DNA of 64,000 bases from Sipunculus nudus (Eukaryota; Annelida; Sipuncula; Golfingiida; Sipunculidae). Positions 12,371-24,000 of this stretch are shown piece after piece; the first letter of the stretch is position 1, and every line of letters begins with the position of its first letter. The notes under the pieces were generated by a model. That model was given only the letters and a program-made list of their open reading frames with translations. It searched no databases and was not told the origin of the DNA. The stretch is from contig CM049308.1 of assembly GCA_026874595.1 (NCBI GenBank), forward strand, positions 76,307,124 through 76,371,123, in the 5' to 3' direction. The translations under genes and the position numbers were made by a program.

Positions 12371-13012
12371 ATAATGGGAATATATTGTGGCTATAGTCCG
12401 TTTCACCACCTGCTGTCCACCTGTTTTTTTTGTAGATGATTTACTTAAAAGTTCATATTTTTCAATATTTTCCAAGTAAACAACATATGGAAGTGACAAC
12501 CTAATATGGCAGTTAAGAATTTTACAATAAATCCCCGTTCATGTTTCACAACATTTTAGTCTCTTTATCATGATCTGGCAGATATTGTGTGTCTCTCCAT
12601 GAGCAGCCATCTTTGTTTTAGCTGGTTATATTTTTTAGAGTGTTTACATGAGATCATCCAATCAGGGTCTGTCTAAAACGCGGAGAATCCGCGGAGAGAT
12701 GGAGAATTCGCGGAGAATCCATGGAAAATTTGAGAGTTTTTACATGCAATGATGCTCTTAAATACACATTTAAATAATAAATCAAAATATAACATCTAGA
12801 ATCCAGTACCAGAAATATTAACTTGTCACTTGAGTAAATGCTAAGGAATAAAGTCATATCTCCACTACTGTGTTCACTTGAAGCTATAGTCCTTGTACTG
12901 CATGGCATCACTGAAAGAAAAAGTCCATGCAGTAGGCCTACACCAGTGTTAAGACCATTCATATACAAGCAAGTCACTAGTTATTACAATTTGACAAACT
13001 GTTGACCCTTAG

Positions 13013-13500
13013 AACCGTTTAGACATACAGAAGTGATTTATTCCAATATTCTAAAATTCTGCTTTGTATCAAATTTATCAGAAACACAAATGTCTGGTTA
13101 AAGTGCCCGAAAATGCTCAAATTTGATTTCTTAATCATCATATCTTCAAAAAAATTTCTGACAGTGTCTCAATAAGACAAACAGAAGTGATTTATTCCAA
13201 TATTCTAAAATTCTGCTTTGTATCAAATTTATCAGAAAGAAAAAATGTCTGGTTAAAGTGCCCGAAATTGCTCAAATTTGATTTCTTAATCAACATATCT
13301 TCAAAAAATTTCCTCACCGTTCATATGAGGGGGACACCCCCTCCCACAACCTCAATAGGACAAACAGAAGTGATTAAGGCCCATATATATTCTAAAACTT
13401 TTGCTTTGTATCCAATTCATCCGAAACAAAAATGTCTGGTTAAAGTTCACGAAGATGCTCAAATTTGATTTCTTAATCATCATATCTTCAGAAAATTTCT
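13013..13500 (+). repeat. Three diverged tandem units of about 170-190 bp
   Basis: Units start with AGACAAACAGAAGTGATT-like sequence near 13013, 13173 and 13360. Each contains AAATGTCTGGTTAAAGT and CTCAAATTTGATTTCTTAAT. They lie inside the Mutator-like element. Confidence 0.7.
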
Positions 13501-13529
13501 CCAGCTACTAATTACATGCAATCTAGAAT

Positions 13530-13552
13530 CTGAGCCCCCCCCCCCCCCCCCC
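13530..13552. repeat. Poly-C tract
   Basis: About 18 C residues inside the Mutator-like element, followed by a hAT-like end motif AAGATCCGCCACTG. Confidence 0.7.
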
Positions 13553-14242
13553 TCCTAACAGTTAGTTCAAGATCCGCCACTGAAAAATGCCTGATTGAAA
13601 CAAGAAACTGAGTGTTTTTGCATTTATCCCTGGTTAAAATGTTCAATTGCATTTACAATCGCAAATAGCTAGCCCACAGTCTCCTGATGCGCTTCGTTGT
13701 CTCTGGTGTGGCACAATTAAATAAAAATCTCAAGAGAAAAATCAGCTGAATTTTACGTGAATGTACAGATTTTTTATTATTTTGGTCATTTAAAAGTGAA
13801 CAAATATGTTAAGAATAATATAGTATGAGATTTTAAGTGATTTGAATATGTATTTAAAAGTATCATTGCATGTAAAAACTCTCTGCAAATTCTCCACGAA
13901 TTCTCTACGAATTCTCCATCTCTCCGCGGATTCTCCGCGTTTTAGACAGACCCATCCAATCAGCAGCTGTCAGTTGAGGCTTTTTTTCATGTGACTAATG
14001 ACCTTGACCGCCATAAGTGGATCTGATATGTTGTAAAATGTAGACTGATTTCTCAGATTTTCAGAAAATTCTGTTACTCAAATATGGCATAAGGTAGGAA
14101 TTTAGTTACCTAATTGAAAATTAGGTTCTGTAATCCTCTCCTCTACACTATAATTGTTTCCCTTGAAATGTACCTAATTAAAATTTTCATAGCAAAAAAC
14201 AGGTGGACTTGAGGGGATGAAATGGACTATAACATAATCAAC

Positions 14243-14434
14243 TACTAAGCATCAGAAGTCGCCTGAATCGGGAATCGAACCTAAGATATCTAGACTAGGA
14301 GCCCTACACGCTACTAAGTGAGCCATGAAGACGAGATACCAGTAGGAGCGAGTTTTGTTCATTTATATCTGCGATTGAAGCGCCATCTATCGTGAAAATG
14401 GGAAACCATTTACTATTTGAACAGGAAAATTAAG
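14243..14434 (-). mobile_element. tRNA-derived SINE, copy 2
   Basis: Same family and strand as the copy at 12170-12370. Box B GGTTCGATTCC lies at 14281-14271 and box A sequence GGCTCACTTAGTAGCG is preserved. It is followed at 14440-14510 by GC-rich palindromes (GGGGGCTCCGCCCCC and GGGGAACCTAGGTTCCCC). Confidence 0.65.
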
Positions 14435-14764
14435 CTTTAGGTGGGGGCTCCGCCCCCACACCCCCGTTCGGACGGGGAACCTAGGTTCCCCGGACCCCTC
14501 CTTCTCTAAAATAATAAACTCCAGTTATGAGCAAAATTAAATACAGGAATTCTCAGGAAAATAATATGTATCGACCTTTTTCAGGATACAATTTATTATG
14601 TGACACCCGTTGTGCATAAGGTACCGGCGGTAGGCTGAAGCCAGGTTTCTACAGTTCTGCCCAATGACAGTGTCACTGTAAGTCGTACTGACTACTTTTT
14701 AAATAAACGTCAAAATTTTGCTCCCTCTGCATTCCCACCTCATTGACCTAAGAGTGTCCGTCTC

Positions 14765-14974
14765 CAGGGTCAGATCCAGGATTTAGGAAAAGGGGGAGGG
14801 GGGGGGGGGGGGGTCCAACCATGGAGGTCTAAGACTCTGAAAAAAGGTCCCAATGTCTGGAAAAAAGGACCCAGTTAGCAGCAAAATTCTGTCTAAAACC
14901 CTTAAAAAAAGGTTGCGGCAGATGATTAAGGGGGGGTCCTGACCCCATGGACCCTCCCCTTGGATCAACTACTG
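14765..14974. mobile_element. hAT-like miniature element (about 210 bp)
   Basis: Ends CAGGGTCAGATCCAGG and, inverted, CAGTAGTTGATCCAAG. GTCTC lies on both flanks (14760-14764 and 14975-14979). It contains a long G run, AAAAAAGGTCC repeats and AAAAAGGTTGCGGC. A related fragment lies at 61710-61880. Confidence 0.5.
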
Positions 14975-15519
14975 GTCTCTATAATACAGAGACAGAGAGC
15001 GTTGCATGCATTCTTGTGGGGCCCTGTCTGATAAGTGATATTACTAAATGTCCCTCCTTTGGCCAAATAACCAAACATAATCTAGCTTACACACCCTTAA
15101 CTATGACACCTTACTTGTTTTTTTGCTCAAATAAGAAAATAAAACATAGTGTCCAGGTGCAAAGTGAAGAAGCGATAAACAAACATGACATGTTGCTTTA
15201 GGGTCAAGGACATTGGGAGAAGCCAGTTTACAAAGCACTTCCTCTAGTTTGTATATGGGTAATAGGCTCATTCATCATAGAATTCTAAGCATAAGATTTA
15301 CTGTCTGGTCCCTAAAATACTGCCATCCAGTGACTAAAACAGAAAGTGCAAGCAAAACAATGGGTCAAAGCAGGGCTAGTAGCCAATTTTCTGTTTTTCA
15401 CTTATAAGAAATGGTTCACACACCCAGGTGAAAACCTACCCTTGTTTATTTTAATCTGATTATCTGATTTATCTAAATATCTGTGTCCTCACTCACACAC
15501 CAATATTTTCAATAGAGGG

Positions 15520-18500
15520 CTCGTAAGCCTCACTGGGGTACTTGGTAAAACCCGGACTCAGACCCTGGACTCGGACTCCACAATAATAATCGCTGGACCC
15601 CGAATCAACATCTTATATATATTGTATAGATCGTTGTTCCATAACAATATTACGCCTGTTAGATGTTTTACTATTTACTCTTTTAGAATACAATACAAAT
15701 GTTTTCTCATATTATCTCTAACATCTATAACGCATGTTTAGTATTCCGGACTCCAACTCGGACTCTGACAAATGAGTGAAGATGGCATGGGTGTAATGGA
15801 AATAATTACTTCTGAAAACATTTTCTCTTATTCTTTTTTCAGGACTCGCACTCCAAAGGCATAAAAACATTTTCTTTCTATAATTCATTTTTCATGTTCA
15901 TTTATAATTCATTTTTTATTGACCAGAAGGCTTATAAGATTTCAACACTCACGTTATTAATTCAAATTTGCACAATGATTAATTTTGTGAATTATGATAA
16001 TTTAATATAATGATAAATCGATTTTTAGCTCAGCTGACTATAAGTCATCTGAGCTATAGTCGTGGTCCATTGTCCGTCGTCCGTCCGTCTGTCCGTCCGT
16101 CCGTCCGTCCGTCCGTCCGTCCGTCCGTCCGTCCGTAGATGTGGCACGTTTTGAAACCGTAAGACCTAGGAATCCCAAATTCAGCATAATGTTAGATGTC
16201 CCCAAGATCTCCTACCAAGCCGAAAACTGGGTCTTTGCGACTTCGTTCCTTTGAGAAATTAAGGAAAAACCTCAATTTTTTATTAAAAACCTATTTTCAC
16301 ACTTCAGGACTGCCTAATATCAAAACCACTCATCTGTTTTCCCTCCTATTTACCATAAATATTCTTCTATATAGTTCCTATGTACATGCCAGAAATTATG
16401 TCTGTATTATATAATTTAAAAAAGTTATGGGCCCAAACATAATGCATTTTGTAAAAAATCAGGAAAGATATTTGATCACTTAACACAAAACTTGTTAAAG
16501 CTATGGACTTTTTTTCCAGTAATATAAATTTAATTTATCAAAATTAAATTGTATACCCAAGATTAGATCAAAATCTTTTAAATTTTTTAAAATATTAACC
16601 AAAATAAAAAATTGGTACCTTAAATTTTGCCCAACTTTGACCATGGCACGTTTTTTTACTGTAAGTACTGTGGATTTAATTTTCTCAGCATGTTTTTGTT
16701 AGCATTTTGTCTGTTAACACCAAAAATTTGAAACCAGTTGATCAAAAACTGTAGATTTTATTCAAGTTTTCAAGCACCATGTAACAAATTGTTTACATCA
16801 AGCTAGTGTTATGCAGTTTGCAAGAGCTCAGCTCCCCAGCTTCAGCTCTCAGTTCCTAAAATTTGGCATACAATTAGATGTCTCTACCATGCCAAGAATT
16901 TGGTCACTAGGACTTAATACCTTCAAGATATTAATGAAAAACTTCATTTTTCCATTAAAAACCCATTGTTACACTTCTAGACTGCCTTATATCAAAACCA
17001 CTGATGTGACTTTAATCATATATAATATACATATTTTTCTATACATTCTCTATGCATATGCCAGAAATGATGTCAGTATTGCGTAATTGTTTTAAGTTAT
17101 GGGCCCAAACATAATGCACTATGTAAAAAATCAAGAAATATATTTACTCCCTTAACAAGGGGATTGCTGAAGCTAGAGTTTTTTTGCCAGGGATGTAACA
17201 TTATTTAATCAAGATTCAATTGAATACCCCAAATTAGTCATGAATTTTTCAAATTTTATATGTTATTAGTATAAATATAAAATTAGTACCTTAAATTTTG
17301 CCCAACTTTGACCATGGCACATTTGTTTCCTGTGAGCACGGTTGATATAATTTTCATATCATGCACACAAGGATTTCAGCTTTTTAGTTTAGAAAGCTGA
17401 AAGAAATTGGCCAAAAATTGTAGCTTTTATTAATGTTTTTATGAGACCATGTCAGACCTTAACTCTCTCCAGCCCCTCTTGAGTCACCTGTATGTTGACC
17501 TTGTTGAACTTTCAGCAAATTATGCATGCTTGAGGCGAGCCATACACTGTTGCAGGTAGGCAGCTTATGGCCAGCCACAGTTGATACAGGTGTCCAACCC
17601 AACTCATCTAGTAGTTTTAACCAACAACATAACAATTAACAATAAATTAATAAATTTTTATTGTTTTTTTAATAACAAATTAAAGAAAAATAAAAAAGAA
17701 TTTATTAGTTTATAATAACTTGCTGTTACTGATGATAAAAGAATCTTGTATCGATGGATAGAATGTCACATACTCCAAATAACACCATGCAGTCACCTAT
17801 GGTATTTTTCAGTTAAATTTTAATGATAAAAAAGTAAATCATATTATTCATTACTAATCATTAGGGATCATATGAAGGAAATTAATGATAGACAAAGATG
17901 CAGTTGATATTATTAATCTAGATTCCTACTGTGTCTAGTGTGTACATTGATGTGAAATTAGTCCAAAATGAATATATTACATTTTTTTTTTTAATATAAA
18001 TAAAAGCCATAAAACCAGGTACTTTTGATCATAATTTAAATGTGTGAATTTTGTATATTCTGGATTCTCAACATAATTGTTTGGTGAAAACTTAATAAAT
18101 GCCAGTAATGGTGGGAAAACTTTGCAATTGTATTTAAATATGAATATGAATATGTACTCCATTATAAAATGTCTTGCATAAAGAATTGGAATTCAGGTAA
18201 AAATGAAAGTTTATGAATACCAGTGCAAATACTTTCAAAATGTATTCATGAATGCATTCATGAATATATTCTTTCATATTATTTTAATAATCATTTCAGT
18301 TATATTTCATTTTAAAAAATCATAAGATTCTCTTATTATTTTTAATAAAAATTATATTTGGGACAATATTTGTAATTTTTTTTTAATAAATAGTTAAACT
18401 CTTATATCATATGTTCTGCTTATAAGTTATATGGCCAAGTCAAAATCTGTGTGACAATAGTACTCCATTTGTTAATAAAATAAATGAAATCAATCCTCTT

Positions 18501-19562
18501 CCCTGTCTCCAAAGATAATATCATAATCATACACAAGCTAAACACCAACAACTCATAATAAAGCTTATATTTATTACCACACCAAACCAGCATATGCCTC
18601 ATTCCTATATCATATTTTTTAATCATATATAACAGCTGAGCGCCGTGACCCATAGGTCCCTTGTTTCTTCACAGTTTGGAGTTTTTAACATGAAGTTTAA
18701 CTTGTTAATGATTTTTTTAGTATCTTTATTCCCATTTCCTCTTAAATATTCCAAATTTATTGAAACATTGTTAAACCATTGGGGAAAATATGACAAACAA
18801 TTTTTATGCTTCATTTTATGAGCACTTACTTATAACTTAACATCATAATAAACATATGCACAAGGACAAAACTGAGTGTAAATATGCTGCATCTAGTATT
18901 TTCAAGAAAACTTTGTATAAAACCAGCACTGTGTAGATATTGAATGAAAATAGCACACATGAATAACTGAATTGAATTAATCATTAAGCTAAGATTTATT
19001 GAAAATAAACACATCACCCAGTATGACATGAGTGGTTATTGATAATACCTGTATTTTTAAATGTTCTTCCTAAAACACACAGATAAACTGGTGTTTCACA
19101 TTTTAGTTCCAAAATGTGAAATATATGTAGAGCTGCTACACCATATTTGGATATACGATTTAAGCAATAACACTTTTCAATAATAATTAACCTTATGTAT
19201 TGAAATATATAAACAAGATAATAAATAATAATTTAAACAAATCTGAATACCATAAATACAATAATTTTTCAATAAATTTGGAATATTTTAAAGGATGTTT
19301 TCTATAGAAAATCCTGTATTTTTTATTTTATTTTATTCTCTCTTTAAACTTTATTCCAATATATATAACAAGATATATCAGTTATTCTCAGCTGTGAGGC
19401 ACCAGAATACTGATACATATGATCATGCATGGATTTACAAAGACACCCATGAAATCAGACCTACCACATGATTTGGGGTCCGGCGTATATTACTGTGGAG
19501 TCCGGGGTCCGAGTCCAAGTTCAGGTTTTACCAAGTACCCCTCACTGGGAGGCTTACTAAGT
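15520..19562. mobile_element. Element with about 85-bp terminal inverted repeats, carrying a nested HINE-like copy
   Basis: The left terminus (GTAAGCCTC...GGGGTACTTGGTAAAACC...GGACTCGGACTCC) recurs inverted at about 19473-19562, with similarity across roughly 85 bp to GGACCCCRAATC. Copy A2 of the HINE-like family (16022-18664) sits inside. No transposase frame is visible, so the superfamily is not determined. Confidence 0.55.
16022..18664 (+). mobile_element. HINE/DINE-1-like element, copy A2
   Basis: Starts TTTTTAGCTCAGCTGACTAT with the same hairpin and a longer CCGT microsatellite (about 16080-16135). It ends CAGCTGAGCGCCGTGACCCATAGGTCCCTTGTTT. The internal unit is present twice (about 16190 and 16870). 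It is shorter and more diverged than A1/A3. Confidence 0.6.
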
Positions 19563-20936
19563 AAGCTACATCGACCTATAATGATATTAAAAGATCATTC
19601 TCGACTTGTAGTGAGAATTAAACATACCTATCAAAGGTGTCTTATTTGATTTAACTCCACAGAAAACCATGTTTCTGACATATTTGTCCTGACTTTGCAT
19701 CTTGTATGCAAAAAACGGAAACGAGTGTAAAATGGGATTATCAGCATTAACCATAAACTTAACTATTTTGAAGGGCTATTTCGTTATTTTTAAACTGGGT
19801 AAGTATGTGCTTGGAAAAACAGCAACAAGCCGTGTAGGACTAAACGCATTTTAGACCACGCATTATTCGGATGGTTTAAAACTTTCATACAAATTACAAT
19901 TAGGACAGGCAGATATGATGTCCCCAAGGATCTTTAACATGTCATGAGTGCAGAACACTAGGTTATATTCATGTTGATAGTGCAACAAATTTGTTGGAGG
20001 CAAAATGGATACCAGCCCAGGGATGAGTGCATGGAGCCAATGTTGTTATATTTCGATTTGAGTGCCAGCTTGCTGGCCCAGTAAACAGCCACAGGCTCAG
20101 ACAGACCAGCATTAAGCAATGTGCATGCTGGTTGCCGGCTGGTGAGCTGTCACTCAAATCAAAATGTAACAGCATTGGCTCAAGCACTCCTCCCAGGGCT
20201 GGTAATAATTCTGACAATATCTCAATTGGTTAATCACAGACATCATGTAAATTTGGTGTACTTGTGGATCTTGAATATCTAAAAAAAGTTGTTTCACTGT
20301 TATAAGACTGGTGGTACCAACTGCAATTTCTATATATGTTCACATTTTTCATGGTTTCAGTATTTTGTCACTGACAGACAAACCCATCAGAGTACTAGCA
20401 AAGCAGTCACTTATTTTGCATTTTGTCCATCAAATTCTGTACTTTAATGAGAACATACAGATTCCTGTAATCTGGCAAGTTTAAACAAGATTTGGTCTAA
20501 AAAATGTAACTAAGAGGTCCAATTGTGTAGTATTCATACAACAGTACCAAATTCTCAATAGTTCATACCTAGATGATTGCCGTGAAATATGCTATGCATA
20601 ACTGTATATTGATCATAGAAAGCTTTATTCATACAATGACACCAGTGGTTCCACATAAACTTTTAATTAAATTTTTTATCAAGTTTAATGGATATTTTGA
20701 ATCATATCATAGTATAACCTGGAAGTCTTGGAAAGTTCTTCATAAATGTGACTTACAGTTATTAATTATACTTAGAGCCTGTAATGTCACCAGTTTTGCT
20801 TGTCAGCTGTGCATCATGACCCATTCATTGGTCACTTGTTAAATTTATTGCTGTCTTATGACATTTTATGTTTAGTGTTTGTCTTAAATATATTAATTTT
20901 TTTTGCTCTTTCTAAGTCTGTTATTGTATGTTGCAG
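19563..20936. other. Upstream region of GCC1; no coding exon seen
   Basis: AT-rich. The first coding exon of GCC1 is entered through a splice acceptor at 20936, so a non-coding first exon and promoter must lie here or further left, but none is convincing. A long fold-back lies at 20011-20203. Confidence 0.4.
20011..20203. repeat. Long imperfect fold-back (about 69-bp arms)
   Basis: The left arm 20011-20079 starts ACCAGCCCAGGGATGAGTGC. The right arm 20135-20203 is its reverse complement at roughly 80% identity by eye. The loop is about 55 bp. It could be a small fold-back transposon or a transcribed hairpin. The two arms create overlapping ORFs on both strands with no coding meaning. Confidence 0.65.
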
Positions 20937-20955
20937 GTAGGGATAGTCCTTCACC

Positions 20956-21040
20956 ATGGATCGGGCAAACCGGTCAGAGCTGGTCAGAACTATCGAAGAG
21001 CAGAAGGTGAAGTTGTCAAAATATGAGAATAAATTAAGAG
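20956..21040 (+). CDS. GCC1: GCC1 coding exon 1
   Basis: Codons 1-28 plus one base, beginning MDRANRSELVRTIEEQK. The acceptor TTGCAG ends at 20936, leaving 19 nt of 5' UTR in the exon. The donor GTAAGT follows. It encodes the start of the first coiled coil. Confidence 0.9.
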
Positions 21041-24000
21041 GTAAGTGATATATGGTAATTTATCTTTAACAGGATGAGTTGTAGATAACAAATGAGTAAT
21101 TAGTTGCTGTGAGCTGCGAGTAACTAAATGTTGCATGAGTAGATACATGTCATATAAATCAACAATGATATGTTTCAGGGATATATTGAAATATCTTTTC
21201 TTTGTGATACATAAGTATAAAAATGTGTTATACCCTATGCATTTAAATACATATTTTTTTCTCAATACTTTTTACAGAAATATGTTACTATTAATAGCTT
21301 TTTCTAATAATAATAATTATAATAATAAAAATAACAATGGCATTATGAATATTATAATATTAATAATTGTTACTAATGGTATGTAGTGAAAACTTTTGTG
21401 TCATAGATAGTACATATAATTTAGTTTAAAGGGACCTATTCACATACCAGGTACATGTTAGATATACATAAAGTATAGTGTTTTCTCCTTTAAATGCTAT
21501 GGAATATGGTAGCTACCAATATTTGGTTTCTAAAACAATTTGCTTACTTCTGGACACAGGTGAAAATAAACTTGTACTTGGCATGATCAGGGGTGCAAAA
21601 CAAAACATAGCATACACAAATATAGAGTTTTCAAGTTTCCAAGTGATGTTTTTTCTGTGTTTCTTCTATCATGTTTCTTCTGCTTGTTTGGGAGTTGTCA
21701 TACATGCATAATATAAGACTTCTTGTCAAACAATCATGATATGATAAACAAACATGTGGACTGTGTTTACTCACACACAGAACCATAGCACCATATGTAG
21801 GTGGATAGGAGATAGCAAGTCTGTGTGCTGGGATAGTTTTGTTGGGAAACTTTTGTATGCAGCCAAAATGTACTAATAGCATGAGATAATACACATATAG
21901 TAAAAAAACTTTGTGATGCCTGTCATCCATTGAATATGCAGTATTAGCTGCTGCCATCTAGTGAGAGACTGAGAAATCAAGCATGCAAAACACAGTGGCA
22001 TGGCTCATCCTTCCATATTGCTTTGCAATACCAATCTCATGAATGTCAGTGCGCCACTGATGAAGTAACCTGTGTGTATATCCATTATCTTGTCATTGAT
22101 GTATGTTCTAGTCATTAGTCTTTAGTCTGAGTGTATTGTCATTAAGTAATTTTAGGCTTTTGTGTATATTTAGTCTGCATGTATTGCGTCAACAGCAAAA
22201 TGAATTCCTGTATTTTTATGGGCTCAATAAATTTAACTTATCTTACATATTACTTGAGTTGTTTGATAGTTAAATTTGTCTGTTGGGGATGGTTTTATAC
22301 TGAAAAGTTCTTTTATTTGCATCAAAAATGAACTTATAGTATGAGACAATATAATTATTACCGCAAAAATGTTTATGTACCTGTAAAATGAACAGTTACA
22401 ATAAGCTAAAGGAGAAAAAAAATACAGAAATTAAATGCACTGGATCTGTATCAGTTTATGGTAATGTTTAAAAAATAAATAAACATTTTAATCCAATAAA
22501 AATTAAAATATTAAACTGTATTACAGATCTGATCAGTGCCTACAGGGGACTCCAGAAAGAGAAGGAAGCTTTAGAAGCCAGCGTGAACATTCTGAGCAGC
22601 ACTGCCAAAGCTGCTGAGACAGACAAGGGAGAGGCTGATAGCAGTGCTGCAGCTAATGATGCTGACCAAAGCTACTCAGACCCCCTCGGGGCTCACAAGG
22701 TAAAGAAAGAACCCTCAATGAACATTCCCACTTAGGAATTCCAGTTATTATGTCATGTGTATGAATATGATATGATATGAGAAAAAATGGCCTGCTTGGA
22801 TCAGCATTCATTATTAATATGGATTTTTCTCTCTGTGTGACTACAGTATCTTATAAACACAAGTAAGTCATATAGCATGACTTTTCTTTATTGCATATAC
22901 TGTACTTGGCTTCATATTCAAGAGGATAATATTTCACGACCTAACTGTACAAAAGACCTACACAGAATATAACAATTATTTTTAATTACTTATATTTAAT
23001 TACTTATAGAGGGCAAAATGTTAATAATTGCACAGGGACCTAAGGAGACATTGACCAAGTGGAAATTATTATTCATTAATGGCAGATATCTGAAAGACTT
23101 GATATCATTCATTATATCATTTACCTGTCATATAGCCTTCAACAAGGGGAATGCTTATTCACGAAGGCTTTATTTTTTTGTGATAATTCCACTATAACGA
23201 ATATTACAAAGTTGAAACCCTCAGGAATAAAAATCCACAATTTGTTGTGTACCCTTCTCAGTCTCTTACCTGGATAAAAATTGTTGGAATTCAACAGCTG
23301 TGACACATAATTAGTGAATTGTAGAAACTTATATTAAAGGGATAACAAAGAAATATCGCTTAATTTTATTTTACCTCAAAGGAGTACACTTTTGAAGCTA
23401 TTATGTCTAAGATCATGAAAACTGACAAAGATCTGGAAGGCATGTGTGTTAAGATCACGTTATTAAATATTAAAATGTTTTATGATATTTTTTTTCTTAA
23501 ATTCCATAGTTTTAACATAGATTGGAGTTTCTATAATTTGAAAAAAAAGACATTTTATTGGAATTTCTCAAGTTTGAAAATATATCTATCTTTTTGGATT
23601 TAAAGAGAACAACACCAGGACCAGCCTATGTCATGTTGTTATGACAGATATCTGTACCTGTGTAAAGGTTTAAATGTGTATAATTCAGGATGATGCTGAC
23701 TCATTAGCCAGTGAGGACAGCCAGAGTGACAGAACACAGAATGACATCATGAAGTTGAAGGAACAGCTGGCAACTCTGACCAATTCCTTGGCCACCGTCA
23801 CTCAGGAGAAATCCAAAATGGAGGCAAACTACCAAGCCGAGAAGAAGAAGCTCAGAGTAAGTGACACATGCATAACTTAATGCCAGGAACAGAATAACAG
23901 GTGATGTCCATGGTCATCTTATTGTCCACGGATGAGTGAAGATTTTGATAGATGAGTCTAGAGGAATGAGGTTTTCCCCTTAAAAAGTTTGACTTGAGTC

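Larger units (their letters stand above)
12665..13953. mobile_element. Mutator-like non-autonomous element with 9-bp target duplication
   Basis: The termini GGGTCTGTCTAAAACGCGGA are identical at both ends and the inverted similarity extends for about 110 bp (through TTTTTACATGCAATGAT). The flanks ATCCAATCA at 12656-12664 and 13954-13962 form a perfect 9-bp direct repeat. Long terminal inverted repeats with a 9-bp duplication are the hallmark of Mutator-like (MULE) elements. The interior has no transposase. It holds three diverged direct repeats of about 170-190 bp plus a poly-C tract. Confidence 0.75.
12394..14229. mobile_element. TA-flanked inverted-repeat element interrupted by a Mutator-like insertion
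   Basis: Left end TAGTCCGTTTCACC, right end (reverse complement) TAGTCCATTTCATC. Both continue into GTCCACCTGTTTTTT, giving about 38 bp of inverted repeat. TA lies outside each end (12392-12393, 14230-14231). The outer element is only about 540 bp once the nested 12665-13953 insertion and one target copy are removed. No transposase frame. Confidence 0.6.
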
